A stretch of 64,000 nucleotides of DNA, taken from NCBI RefSeq assembly GCF_003463065.1, contig NZ_QSCM01000002.1:1-64000 (forward strand). The letters run 5' to 3'. A program made the translations under genes and the position numbers. Below, one piece after another: positions 18,698-26,967 of this stretch. Below the pieces are notes generated by a model that searched no databases, had not been told where the DNA came from, and worked only from the letters and a program-made list of their open reading frames with translations. This stretch comes from Blautia sp. OF03-15BH. GTDB lineage: Bacteria; Bacillota; Clostridia; Lachnospirales; Lachnospiraceae. How positions within the stretch are numbered: the stretch's first letter is position 1; the number at the start of each line of letters is the position of its first letter.

Positions 18698-18764
18698 AAA
18701 AACTCCTTTCGAAAACGGGTTTACTTTTAATATATGAATGCATGGAAATTCTGTGAAAAATCAC

Positions 18765-18793
18765 TTGCATTTTGCAGATGTATAAGATATAAT
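18765..18793 (+). promoter_or_regulatory. tRNA-Ala promoter
   Basis: TTGCAT (18765-18770), a 17-base spacer, then TATAAT (18788-18793). The tRNA begins 13 bases downstream. Confidence 0.8.
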
Positions 18794-18805
18794 CAAAACT
18801 TGTAA

Positions 18806-18878
18806 GGGGCATTAGCGCAGCTGGGAGCGCGTCTGAATGGCATTCAGGAGGTCACGGGTTCGAATCCCGTATGCTCCA
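18806..18878 (+). tRNA. tRNA-Ala (anticodon GGC)
   Basis: A 73-base cloverleaf: acceptor GGGGCAT/ATGCTCC, D stem GCGC/GCGC, anticodon loop ATGGCAT with GGC in the middle, and T arm ACGGG-TTCGAAT-CCCGT. CCA is not encoded. A run of seven T follows (18879-18885) and probably ends the transcript. Confidence 0.95.
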
Positions 18879-18905
18879 TTTTTTTGTGCATAAAATTCTT
18901 CTTTT

Positions 18906-19004
18906 TCAGCTATCAATCTTGCGTACTGCTTCCGGAGGAACCTCTTCCTGACAGACCCATTTGCCATTGATTTTCAGCTTGCTTATGATCGTGGGATTTT
19001 TCAA
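18906..19004 (-). CDS. small conserved-looking protein, TTG start
   Basis: A 32-residue frame, MKNPTIISKLKINGKWVCQE then EVPPEAVRKIDS. A strong GGAGGTGA lies seven bases before TTG at 19004, which decides for this start over an in-frame ATG at 19028 that lies upstream of the ribosome binding site. The text recalls short clostridial proteins of the 'kINGKWV.QEe.PpE' type. No function is known. It sits convergent to tRNA-Ala. Confidence 0.45.
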   Translation of the reverse strand: MKNPTIISKLKINGKWVCQEEVPPEAVRKIDS

Positions 19005-19099
19005 ATCTTTCACCTCCTGATTCACCATATGTGATTGATCAATGAACGGTTACCAGTATAAAAATTGCATTTGCTTCCAGTAACAAAGGAGAAAACGAG

Positions 19100-20401
19100 A
19101 TGAATTATTCAGGATATGAACTTTTATGGCTGTTTTTTGTGTATTCTTTTCTTGGGTGGCTGATCGAAACGGCAGTGGCATCCGGAAAGCACCGGAAGTT
19201 TATCAACCGCGGCGTTTTTACCGGACCGGTCTGTTTTGTCTACGGATTTTCTGCCGTATTTATGACGCTGGCATTTTGGGAACTGAAAGACAATCCGTTG
19301 TTTCTGTTCCTTGGCTGTATGATCGTGGCGACAGTTGTGGAATGGTTTACGGGAAAAGCACTGGAACGGATGAATCACCGGAAATGGTGGGATTATTCCG
19401 GAAAACGATGGAATTTTGACGGTTACATCTGTCTTCCATATTCCCTGCTCTGGGGAATACTCGGAGTGTTCTGTATTTATTATGGAAATGAGTTTTTCAC
19501 AATCCTTTATAAACTGCTGCCTAAGCTGATCGCCGGGATTCTGGTATGGACAGCTCTTGGTATTGGAATCCTGGACGCTGTGGTCTCTTATGCGGCTTTT
19601 TTTCATAATCAGAAAAAGATGCCAGACAAGGTACAGGATTTTGACCGGGAGCTGAGGCGTTGGACCAGAAGACTGGGAGAGTGGATCTTTGATCATATGG
19701 AGATCCGAATCGAGAAGGCTTATCCGGCAGTGGGACAGGAGAATAGCTGCGAAGAAGAGGAAGAGGGCTTTGCGGATGGCTGTGGTTTTTATAAACTTTT
19801 CTGGCTCTTTTTCATAAGCGCCTTTCTGGGCGATCTGGTGGAAACGGTCTTTTGCCGTTATTCCATGGGACGCTGGATGAGCCGAAGCAGTCTGGTCTGG
19901 GGACCCTTCAGTATTGTGTGGGGGCTTGCGATCGCGGGAGCAACGGCACTTCTTTACCGTGATCAGCAGAGACCGGACCGTCATCTGTTTTTGGCAGGCA
20001 CTTTTTTGGGCGGAGCGTACGAATATATCTGCAGTGTTTTCACTCAGCTGGTCTTCGGAAAAATATTCTGGGATTACAGCAAGCTTCCTTTTAACCTGGG
20101 AGGAAGGATCAATCTGTTGTTCTGCTTCTTCTGGGGGATCGCGGCTGTGGTCTGGATCAAGTTTTTCTATCCGAAGATTTCCGCAGTGATCGGAAAAATA
20201 CCGCCGACGATCGGAAAGATCCTCACCTGGATCCTGGTGGTCTTTATGGCAGTCAATATGGTGGTTTCCGCTATGGCCCTGGTCCGTTATAACAGCAGAG
20301 AGGATGGAAAGCAGGCAAAGTATAAATGGGAAAAAGTCATGGATGAAAACTTTGGTAACGCACGGATGGAAAGGATCTATCCGAGTGCAAAAAAAAGATG
20401 A
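19100..20401 (+). CDS. duplicated CmpB-like putative ABC transporter permease
   Basis: A 433-residue polytopic membrane protein made of two related halves. Residues 1-175 start YELLWLFFVYSFLGWLIETA and continue GPVCFVYGFSA and WDYSGKRWNFDGYICLPYS. Residues 225-385 repeat the pattern (FYKLFWLFFISAFLGDLVET; WGPFSIVWG; WDYSKLPFNLGGRINLLF). This is the 'putative ABC-transporter type IV' (CmpB-like) family, common in Lachnospiraceae. No ATPase gene is beside it and its substrate is unknown. AAAGGAG sits before the ATG. The duplicated form suggests a pseudo-dimer. Confidence 0.8.
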   Translation: MNYSGYELLWLFFVYSFLGWLIETAVASGKHRKFINRGVFTGPVCFVYGFSAVFMTLAFWELKDNPLFLFLGCMIVATVVEWFTGKALERMNHRKWWDYSGKRWNFDGYICLPYSLLWGILGVFCIYYGNEFFTILYKLLPKLIAGILVWTALGIGILDAVVSYAAFFHNQKKMPDKVQDFDRELRRWTRRLGEWIFDHMEIRIEKAYPAVGQENSCEEEEEGFADGCGFYKLFWLFFISAFLGDLVETVFCRYSMGRWMSRSSLVWGPFSIVWGLAIAGATALLYRDQQRPDRHLFLAGTFLGGAYEYICSVFTQLVFGKIFWDYSKLPFNLGGRINLLFCFFWGIAAVVWIKFFYPKISAVIGKIPPTIGKILTWILVVFMAVNMVVSAMALVRYNSREDGKQAKYKWEKVMDENFGNARMERIYPSAKKR

Positions 20402-20408
20402 ACAGACT

Positions 20409-20437
20409 TTGACCTTTACAGGGAAATGTGCTATGAT
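20409..20437 (+). promoter_or_regulatory. promoter upstream of ftsW
   Basis: TTGACC (20409-20414), a 17-base spacer, and TATGAT (20432-20437). The transcript leader of about 80 bases contains two hairpins before the ribosome binding site. Confidence 0.75.
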
Positions 20438-20449
20438 ACTCGGGATGAT

Positions 20450-20504
20450 GCGGAGATAAGCTCCGCCGGACGGCAATTTCCGAGACGGGAGAGTTTCCCG
20501 TTGT
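20450..20504 (+). other. two hairpins in the ftsW leader
   Basis: GCGGAG...CTCCGC (about 20450-20466) and ACGGGA...TCCCGT (about 20484-20500) form two small stems between the promoter and the ftsW start. Neither has a T-run, so they probably affect mRNA stability or translation rather than termination. Confidence 0.5.
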
Positions 20505-20521
20505 GAAAAAAGAGGTAGTTT

Positions 20522-21736
20522 ATGGCTTCAAAAAGAAAGAAAAAGAAACAAAATGTTTTACAACGGTTTTTCAGTGGGATTTTTCCGGACAGGAAAAGCT
20601 GGAGTGGAGAACCGTATTATGATTATAATCTGTTGGCCTGTGTGATCCTGCTGGTTTCTTTTGGTCTGGTCATGCTGTACAGTACCAGTGCCTATACGGC
20701 GAAAGTGAACTATGGATCCGATATGACGTTCTTTGCAAAGCAGGCAGGGCTCAGTGCAGCCTGTATTCTGGGAATGCTGTTCATTTCCAGAGTGGATTAT
20801 CATTGGATCGCTAACTGGGGAGCCTGGCTTTATCTCATTTCTAATATTCTTCTGATCCTGACGAGATTTGTAGGGCGAAATGTAAAAGGTGCTACCAGGT
20901 GGATCCGGATCGGACCGGTTCAGTTCCAGACCGCAGAGATCGCCAAGCTGGCAATCATTCTTTTTCTTCCGTCCGTTATCGTAAAGCTCGGACGGAATAT
21001 AAAGGGCTGGAAAGCACCGGCAATGCTGGTTTTCCTTGGGGCGATCACATCCGTGCTCACATGGAAGTTTACCAATAACCTGAGTTCTGCCATGATCATT
21101 GCCGGAATGACATTGGTCCTGGTCATTGTCGCACATCCCTGGGGGACAAAAATTGCTCTTTTTGGCGGTATCGCGGCAGTGCCGGCTGTTTTGATCATCC
21201 GTAGTGTGGCAGTTCAGATCGCTCAGAGCAGTGACAGCTTCCGGTGGCAGCGTATCCGAGCCTGGCTGAATCCGGAAAGTGAGAGCTCGGGCACGGGTTA
21301 TCAGATCATGCAGGGACTCTATGCTCTGGGCTCCGGCGGTCTCTTCGGAAAAGGACTTGGAAACAGTGCCCAGAAGCTGGGAGCCGTACCAGAGGCTCAG
21401 AATGATATGATCTTTACAATCGTCTGTGAAGAACTGGGGGTCTTTGGAGCCGCTCTTTTGACGATGCTTTTTGTCTTCTTGCTTTATCGTTTGTTTTTCA
21501 TTGCCCAGAATGCACCGGATCTGTTAGGCTCACTGATCGTGACAGGGATCTTTGCCCAGGTTGCGTTACAGGTGATCTTAAATATTGCCGTTGTGCTTAA
21601 TGTGATCCCGGCTACGGGAATCACGCTTCCGTTTATCAGTTATGGAGGAACATCCATCGTATTCCTGATGATGGAGATGGGGATTGCCTTGAGTGTGGCG
21701 GATAAGATACGGTTAAAAGACGAATATACCATATGA
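20522..21736 (+). CDS. ftsW: FtsW/RodA-family peptidoglycan glycosyltransferase
   Basis: A 404-residue integral membrane SEDS protein that joins lipid II units into glycan strands with a partner class B PBP. After a basic N-terminus (KRKKKKQ) there are about ten membrane helices. Signature stretches are GATRWIRIGPVQFQTAEIAK (about residues 123-142), EAQNDMIFTIVCEELGVFG (about 290-308) and PATGITLPFISYGGTS near the C-terminus. The EAQND and PFISYGGTS style fits the FtsW branch better than RodA, though no division genes are adjacent. It has its own promoter and is followed by a dispersed element and a strong terminator. Confidence 0.88.
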   Translation: MASKRKKKKQNVLQRFFSGIFPDRKSWSGEPYYDYNLLACVILLVSFGLVMLYSTSAYTAKVNYGSDMTFFAKQAGLSAACILGMLFISRVDYHWIANWGAWLYLISNILLILTRFVGRNVKGATRWIRIGPVQFQTAEIAKLAIILFLPSVIVKLGRNIKGWKAPAMLVFLGAITSVLTWKFTNNLSSAMIIAGMTLVLVIVAHPWGTKIALFGGIAAVPAVLIIRSVAVQIAQSSDSFRWQRIRAWLNPESESSGTGYQIMQGLYALGSGGLFGKGLGNSAQKLGAVPEAQNDMIFTIVCEELGVFGAALLTMLFVFLLYRLFFIAQNAPDLLGSLIVTGIFAQVALQVILNIAVVLNVIPATGITLPFISYGGTSIVFLMMEMGIALSVADKIRLKDEYTI

Positions 21737-21740
21737 TGAT

Positions 21741-21869
21741 GATACTAGGGTCAAAAGGTCATGCGTTTCATGCTTGCATGAAAAAGCATGACTTCTTGAC
21801 CCGCAAAACACCGAAAAGTAGCCATTTTTCGTAGAAAAATGAGCGGATTTGAGGTGTTTCAGGATTGCG
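21741..21869. repeat. dispersed element, family 2, copy 1
   Basis: This non-coding stretch shares an ordered set of blocks with 31961-32093: GATAC, GTCAAAAGGTCA, TTCATGC.TGCATGA, GACCCGC.AAACA, and an ending GTTT..AG.ATTGC. It contains the palindrome TCATGCTTGCATGA and complementary GGGTCAA/TTGACCC (21748-21804), so the RNA would be structured. No protein is evident. Confidence 0.6.
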
Positions 21870-21902
21870 AGAGCATGAAATGCGGAGCAATCTGTGTATC
21901 AT

Positions 21903-21926
21903 TGGGGTCAAAATACCTTTTGACCT
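21903..21926. other. inverted repeat GGTCAAAA/TTTTGACC
   Basis: GGTCAAAA and TTTTGACC flank a short spacer between the dispersed element and the ftsW terminator. It repeats the GTCAAAAGG theme of the element. Confidence 0.45.
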
Positions 21927-21946
21927 CAACATCACCATATAAAAGA

Positions 21947-21981
21947 AAAGTCTGTGAGGAAAAAGCCTTCACAGACTTTTT
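21947..21981 (+). terminator. strong terminator after ftsW
   Basis: AAAGTCTGTGA (21947-21957) pairs perfectly with TCACAGACTTT (21969-21979), and the stem runs into TTTTT. It probably ends the ftsW transcript. Confidence 0.85.
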
Positions 21982-22007
21982 CTGTGCAGACATTGAAAAA
22001 ATGGTTC

Positions 22008-22036
22008 TATACAAAACGGGAAAATCGTTATATAAT
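22008..22036 (+). promoter_or_regulatory. gltX promoter
   Basis: TATACA (22008-22013), a 17-base spacer and TATAAT (22031-22036). The leader to the gltX start is about 80 bases. Confidence 0.7.
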
Positions 22037-22078
22037 TAAACGATGTCAGTATGACATAACTTTATGTAAGTTAAAAAC

Positions 22079-22099
22079 AAAGCCTTCACAGGCTTTTTC
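22079..22099 (+). terminator. possible attenuator hairpin in the gltX leader
   Basis: AAGCCT and AGGCTT flank TCAC and are followed by TTTTC. It lies between the promoter and the gltX ribosome binding site and repeats the AAAGCCTTCACAG text of the terminator 120 bases upstream. It could be an attenuator or a weak terminator. Confidence 0.5.
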
Positions 22100-22123
22100 A
22101 GAAAAGATAAAGGAGATTGAAAA

Positions 22124-23578
22124 ATGAGTAAAGTCAGAACACGTTTCGCACCAAGCCCCACAGGAAGAATGCATGTGGGAAATTTAAGAACCGCATTATA
22201 TGCGTATCTGATTGCAAAGCATGAAGGAGGCGATTTCCTTCTTCGTATTGAGGATACGGATCAGGAGCGTTATGTGGAAGGTGCTGTAGATATCATTTAC
22301 CATACGCTTGCAGAGACCGGGCTGATCCATGACGAGGGACCGGATAAAGATGGCGGCTGTGGCCCCTATGTACAGAGCGAGCGCCAGGCAGCCGGCATTT
22401 ATATGAAATATGCCAAAGAGCTGGTAAAGAAAGGCAAGGCATACTACTGCTTTTGTGACAAGGAACGTCTGGAGTCTTTAAAACAGGAGGTTGCCGGAAA
22501 AGAGATCATTGTTTACGATAAACACTGTCTGCATCTTTCCAAAGAAGAGGTAGAGGCAAATCTGGCAGCAGGAAAGCCCTTCGTGATCCGTCAGAATACA
22601 CCGACAGAGGGAACCACCCGTTTTGAGGATGAGATCTATGGTGTTATTGAAGTACCGAACGCTGAGCTGGATGATATGATCCTGATCAAATCGGACGGTT
22701 ATCCCACCTATAACTTTGCAAATGTTGTGGATGACCATCTCATGGGGATCACTCATGTAGTACGCGGAAACGAGTATCTTTCCTCCGCACCGAAGTATAA
22801 CCTTCTTTATGAGGCCTTCGGCTGGGACATTCCGGTATACGTACATTGTCCGCTGATCACCAACGAGGAGCACAAGAAGCTTTCCAAGAGAAGCGGTCAT
22901 TCTTCTTATGAAGACCTCATCGATCAGGGCTTTCTGACAGAGGCTGTAGTAAACTATGTGGCTCTGCTTGGCTGGTGTCCCACAGATAACCGCGAGATCT
23001 TCTCTCTTCCGGAGCTGGTAGAGGCGTTTGATTATCATCATATGAGCAAATCTCCGGCAGTTTTTGATATCAATAAACTGAAATGGATGAATGGTGAGTA
23101 TATCAAAGCCATGGATTTCGATAAATTTTATGAGAGAGCGCTTCCATATCTGAAAGAGGTCATTAGCCGTGAGCTGGATCTGAAGAAGATCGCTGAAATG
23201 GTGAAGACCCGTATTGAAGTATTCCCGGATATCAGAGATCTGGTGGATTTCTTCCAGGAAGTTCCGGAGTATGACAGCGCTATGTATGTACATAAAAAAA
23301 TGAAGACTACAGAAGAGTCTTCTCTTACCGTTCTGCAGGAGATCCTGCCGGTTCTGGAAAAACAGGACGAATACACCAACGATGCTCTTTATGAGACACT
23401 CGTAACGTTTGCAAAAGAAAAAGGATATAAGAATGGCTATGTACTCTGGCCGATCCGTACAGCTCTTTCCGGTAAACAGATGACTCCGGCCGGAGCTACA
23501 GAGATCCTCGAGGTACTTGGAAAAGAGGAATCCGTTAAGAGGATACAGGCAGCCATTGAGAAACTTGGTGGAAAATAA
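22124..23578 (+). CDS. gltX: glutamyl-tRNA synthetase
   Basis: A 484-residue class I synthetase that charges tRNA-Glu (and, in many Firmicutes, tRNA-Gln for later amidation). The N-terminal Rossmann domain begins VRTRFAPSPTGRMHVGNLRT, where HVGN is the HIGH-type signature. EDTDQERYVEG follows. The KMSKS-type loop is KKLSKRSGHSSYEDLID at about residues 249-265, and the C-terminal helical domain reads the anticodon. AAGGAG precedes the ATG. The helicase gene begins 2 bases after the stop, so the two are co-transcribed. Confidence 0.95.
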   Translation: MSKVRTRFAPSPTGRMHVGNLRTALYAYLIAKHEGGDFLLRIEDTDQERYVEGAVDIIYHTLAETGLIHDEGPDKDGGCGPYVQSERQAAGIYMKYAKELVKKGKAYYCFCDKERLESLKQEVAGKEIIVYDKHCLHLSKEEVEANLAAGKPFVIRQNTPTEGTTRFEDEIYGVIEVPNAELDDMILIKSDGYPTYNFANVVDDHLMGITHVVRGNEYLSSAPKYNLLYEAFGWDIPVYVHCPLITNEEHKKLSKRSGHSSYEDLIDQGFLTEAVVNYVALLGWCPTDNREIFSLPELVEAFDYHHMSKSPAVFDINKLKWMNGEYIKAMDFDKFYERALPYLKEVISRELDLKKIAEMVKTRIEVFPDIRDLVDFFQEVPEYDSAMYVHKKMKTTEESSLTVLQEILPVLEKQDEYTNDALYETLVTFAKEKGYKNGYVLWPIRTALSGKQMTPAGATEILEVLGKEESVKRIQAAIEKLGGK

Positions 23579-23580
23579 AT

Positions 23581-25431
23581 ATGGCATTAAGTGAAAGCCA
23601 GAAGAGGGCTGTCTCTCATGTAAAAGGGCCGCTTCTGTGTCTGGCAGGTCCGGGTTCGGGAAAAACAACGGTGATCACCGCCCGGACCCGCTTCCTTATC
23701 GAAGAGAAAAAGATTTCTCCAATGGCGATCCTTGTCATTACCTTTACAAAAGCAGCCGCTCTGGAAATGAAAGAGCGGTTTCAGGTCCTGATGGGCGGAC
23801 ATTCCTGTCCGGTGACCTTCGGGACTTTTCATTCTGTTTTTTTCTGGATCCTCCGTCAGGCATACGGGCTCAGCGCAGCCAATATCATACGGGAAGAGCA
23901 GAAATATCAGTTCTTGCGGGAGCTTCTCTCCCAACATCACCTGGAGATCGAAGATGAAAATGAATTTCTCGCCGGCATCATCGGGGAGATCAGTCTGGTA
24001 AAAAATGACCGGATCCCTCTGGAGAATTATTACTCTAAGAATTGTTCCGAGGAGCTGTTCCGTAAATTTTTTAACGGATATCAGGAAAAACTTCAGAATG
24101 AACGCCTGCTGGATTTCGATGATATGCTGGTGATGTGTTATGAGCTTCTTTCCCAGCGGCCGGATATCCTGGCCGGCTGGCAGAGACGTTTTCGTTATAT
24201 TCTTATCGATGAGTTTCAGGATATCAATCAGATCCAGTACGATACGATCCGTCTGCTGGCAGCTCCGGAGAACAATCTTTTTATTGTCGGAGATGATGAT
24301 CAGTCCATTTACCGGTTTCGGGGAGCACGGCCGGAGATCATGCTGAATTTTCAGAAGGACTATCCGGAAGCGGAGACGGTACTTTTGTCGGAAAATTACC
24401 GGTCTGTGGAAAATATCATACGGGCAGCGGGGAAAGTGATCCAGAATAACCATGCCCGCTATCCAAAGGATATCCATGGTGTCCGGGAAAAGGGCGAACC
24501 CATCGAGCTCCACGGGTTTGTGAACCAGGGGCAGGAGAATGCATTTGTACTGGAAAAGGTGCGGGAATATCAGAAAAAAGGTGTGTCATTCAAAGATATG
24601 GCTGTTCTTTTCCGGACCAATACGGCGGCACGTCCTCTGGTGGAAAAATTTATGGAATACAATATTCCGTTTCAGATGCGTGACAGTCTGCCGAATATCT
24701 ATGAACATTGGATCGCGGAGGATATCATCACTTATATCCATATGGCTCAGGGCAGCCGGAAAAGACAGGATTTTCTGAAGATCGCCAACAGACCCAAACG
24801 TTACCTGAGCCGGGACGTGCTACAGGACAGTGAAATTTCTTTCCTTGCCCTTCGGAGGGCCTATGAGGATAAGGACTGGATGTTGGACCGTCTAGATAAA
24901 CTGGAAAGTGATCTGACCGTGATCAGCCGGTTGAAACCTTACGCAGCAGTAAACTACATTCGAAACGGCGTAGGATATGAAGAATATCTTACGGAATATG
25001 CAGAATACCGTCATATCCGGGTGGATGAGCTTCTGGAGGTTTTGAATGAGCTTCAGGAGGCGGCGAAGGGGTTTGATTCTTTTGAAGACTGGTTTCATCA
25101 TATGGAAGAGTACAAGGAAACTCTGAAGGCTCAGAACCGGGAGAAAAACAGAGAAGAGGATGCAGTGACGCTGACAACACTTCACAGCTCGAAGGGACTG
25201 GAATTTCCCGTTGTGTTTATCGTAGATATCAATGAAGGAACCATTCCACACAGGAAAGCGACTCTGGAAGCAGACCTGGAGGAAGAACGGCGGATGTTCT
25301 ATGTGGGGATGACCCGTGCCAGGGAACGGCTTCATCTCTATTACGCCAAAGAACGGTACGGGAAAAAACAGGATATTTCCAGGTTCTTGGATGAGCTGCG
25401 GGCAAAACCGCCCGTTAAAAGTTCCTGCTGA
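23581..25431 (+). CDS. UvrD/PcrA-family ATP-dependent DNA helicase
   Basis: A 616-residue superfamily 1A helicase. The Walker A motif is AGPGSGKTT (about residues 22-30). Motif Ia is ITFTKAAALEMKER, Walker B IDEFQDINQIQ (about 210-220), motif III GDDDQSIYRFRGARPE, motif IV LSENYRS, motif V LTTLHSSKGLEFPVVFI, and motif VI VGMTRARERLHL. It is somewhat shorter than PcrA/UvrD (about 720-750) and lacks the usual C-terminal extension. The likely role is 3'-5' unwinding in repair or replication restart. It follows gltX after 2 bases, and a bidirectional terminator lies downstream. Confidence 0.9.
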   Translation: MALSESQKRAVSHVKGPLLCLAGPGSGKTTVITARTRFLIEEKKISPMAILVITFTKAAALEMKERFQVLMGGHSCPVTFGTFHSVFFWILRQAYGLSAANIIREEQKYQFLRELLSQHHLEIEDENEFLAGIIGEISLVKNDRIPLENYYSKNCSEELFRKFFNGYQEKLQNERLLDFDDMLVMCYELLSQRPDILAGWQRRFRYILIDEFQDINQIQYDTIRLLAAPENNLFIVGDDDQSIYRFRGARPEIMLNFQKDYPEAETVLLSENYRSVENIIRAAGKVIQNNHARYPKDIHGVREKGEPIELHGFVNQGQENAFVLEKVREYQKKGVSFKDMAVLFRTNTAARPLVEKFMEYNIPFQMRDSLPNIYEHWIAEDIITYIHMAQGSRKRQDFLKIANRPKRYLSRDVLQDSEISFLALRRAYEDKDWMLDRLDKLESDLTVISRLKPYAAVNYIRNGVGYEEYLTEYAEYRHIRVDELLEVLNELQEAAKGFDSFEDWFHHMEEYKETLKAQNREKNREEDAVTLTTLHSSKGLEFPVVFIVDINEGTIPHRKATLEADLEEERRMFYVGMTRARERLHLYYAKERYGKKQDISRFLDELRAKPPVKSSC

Positions 25432-25480
25432 CAGTCGCGAAGCGGATGCGAATGTCCGCTTTCCCTTTCCAAGACGTAAA

Positions 25481-25520
25481 AAAACTGGCAGATGAAAGAA
25501 ATCTCACATCTGCCAGTTTT
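25481..25520. terminator. bidirectional terminator between convergent genes
   Basis: AAAACTGGCAGATG (25481-25494) pairs perfectly with CATCTGCCAGTTTT (25507-25520), with T-runs on both strands. It serves the helicase gene (plus strand) and the DUF1292 gene (minus strand). Confidence 0.9.
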
Positions 25521-25531
25521 TTCTTTGTGAT

Positions 25532-25900
25532 TTAGTTTTCGTCGTCTGCGTCAACCAGCTCGTCATACTCAGAATCATCAAGAAGCTCATCGAAAGCATC
25601 TGCAACTCTTTCGTACTCGTCATCGTCCATAATGTTGTCCAGACTGGGCTCGCCGTTGATCTCCTGGAAACGGTAGATATAAACTTCTCCGTCATCGTTC
25701 TCGCCGTTCTCATCAAGCGGAAGAAGAGCAATGTACTGTTTGTCATCAACCGGGAAAATGGTAAGTACAGCACACTCCTGAACGGTTCCATCGTCCAGAG
25801 TCAGGGTAACGGTAGCTTCTCCGTCAGTTCCGCAGCCGTCGCAGCCGCTGCAGTCTTCGCCAGTGCAGGCAGTTAAATCCTTATTTTCAAAATCGCTCAT
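25532..25900 (-). CDS. acidic DUF1292-type protein
   Basis: A 122-residue, very acidic protein. ATG at 25900 is chosen because GAGGT lies 8 bases upstream. The longer frame to 25975 has no ribosome site. After MSDFENKDLTACTG comes a Cys cluster (CTGEDCSGCDGCG). The DUF1292 core follows, ATVTLTLDDGTVQECAVLTI to YIYRFQE, and the protein ends in a run of Asp/Glu. DUF1292 (YrzB) proteins are small cytosolic Firmicute proteins of unknown function. The Cys-rich N-terminal segment is unusual and could bind a metal. Confidence 0.8.
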   Translation of the reverse strand: MSDFENKDLTACTGEDCSGCDGCGTDGEATVTLTLDDGTVQECAVLTIFPVDDKQYIALLPLDENGENDDGEVYIYRFQEINGEPSLDNIMDDDEYERVADAFDELLDDSEYDELVDADDEN

Positions 25901-26031
25901 ATTTGGATACCTCATTTTCTTTAGATTCACGTTTGTGTGTAGATTCACTTTAGCAGATGCCCATGAAAAAAGCAAGCCCTATTCTATATAAATATACAAC
26001 TATTCGGAAAACCGGTCTGAAGATAAAAAAC

Positions 26032-26060
26032 TGTACAAACGTCAGCGGGTCAGCTATAAT
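26032..26060 (+). promoter_or_regulatory. exonuclease III promoter
   Basis: TGTACA (26032-26037), a 17-base spacer and TATAAT (26055-26060), 38 bases before the start codon. Confidence 0.7.
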
Positions 26061-26097
26061 GAAGGATAATGAAAAGAAGATAAAGGAGTCTGTATAA

Positions 26098-26850
26098 ATG
26101 AAGTTGATATCCTGGAATGTAAACGGTCTGCGTGCCTGTCTGACCAAAGGATTTATGGATGCGTTTGACCATCTGGATGCGGATATTTTCTGCCTGCAGG
26201 AGACGAAGCTTTCCGAAGGACAGCTGGAGCTTGAACTGCCGGGCTACTATCAGTTCTGGAATTATGCGGAGAAAAAAGGATATTCCGGAACTGCTGTTTT
26301 TACGAAAGAGGAGCCCGTCTGTGTATCTTATGGGATCGGGATACCGGAGCACGATCATGAGGGCCGTGTCATCACACTGGAATATGAGAAGTTTTATTTT
26401 GTCACAGTTTATACGCCCAATTCCCAGGACGGGCTGAAGCGTCTGGATTACCGGATGGAATGGGAAAAAGCATTTCTGGCTTATCTTAAAAAACTGGAGG
26501 AGAAAAAGCCGGTGATCTTTTGCGGAGATCTGAATGTGGCGCATCAGGAGATCGATCTGAAGAACCCGAAGACTAACCGGAAAAATGCCGGCTTCACAGA
26601 TGAAGAGAGAGCCAGGTTTTCTGAGCTTCTCAAAGAGGGCTTTGTGGATACTTTCCGGTACTTTTATCCGGAAGAAATGGGTGTTTATTCCTGGTGGTCC
26701 TATCGTTTCCATGCCAGGGAGAAGAACGCCGGCTGGCGTATCGACTATTTTCTCGTGTCTGAAGCACTGAAAACCGAGTTGAAAGACGCAAAAATCCACA
26801 CGGAGATCTTTGGTTCCGATCATTGCCCGGTGGAACTTGAGATTTTTTAA
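26098..26850 (+). CDS. xth: exodeoxyribonuclease III (AP endonuclease)
   Basis: A 250-residue member of the ExoIII/APE1 family that cleaves at abasic sites in base excision repair and has 3'-5' exonuclease activity. The active-site blocks are SWNVNGLRAC (residues 5-14), LQETKL (with the metal-binding Glu), YTPNSQDG, GDLNVAHQEIDL (Asp and Asn of the catalytic centre), GVYSWWSYRF, NAGWRIDYFLVS and SDHCPVELEI with the catalytic Asp-His. Length is typical. An AAAGGAG site precedes the ATG. It stands alone between the terminator region and the ABC-F gene. Confidence 0.95.
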   Translation: MKLISWNVNGLRACLTKGFMDAFDHLDADIFCLQETKLSEGQLELELPGYYQFWNYAEKKGYSGTAVFTKEEPVCVSYGIGIPEHDHEGRVITLEYEKFYFVTVYTPNSQDGLKRLDYRMEWEKAFLAYLKKLEEKKPVIFCGDLNVAHQEIDLKNPKTNRKNAGFTDEERARFSELLKEGFVDTFRYFYPEEMGVYSWWSYRFHAREKNAGWRIDYFLVSEALKTELKDAKIHTEIFGSDHCPVELEIF

Positions 26851-26967
26851 ATGCAAAGAAAGCATTGCCCTGCTTTCATTGGGAAGAGCACGGAGCAGCT
26901 GCGTTTCAGGAGTAAGCAGTGAAAGCGGACCGGAAAGGTCTGTACGACAGATAGGAGCCAAAACAGA

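Noticed and set aside
19124..20476. 450-residue open frame on the minus strand
   Set aside because: It is antisense to the clearly membrane-coding CmpB-like gene, and its product is His/Pro/Gln-rich without domains. It is a shadow of codon use.
22037..22123. T-box riboswitch before gltX
   Set aside because: The leader is only about 80 bases and has no specifier loop or T-box sequence.
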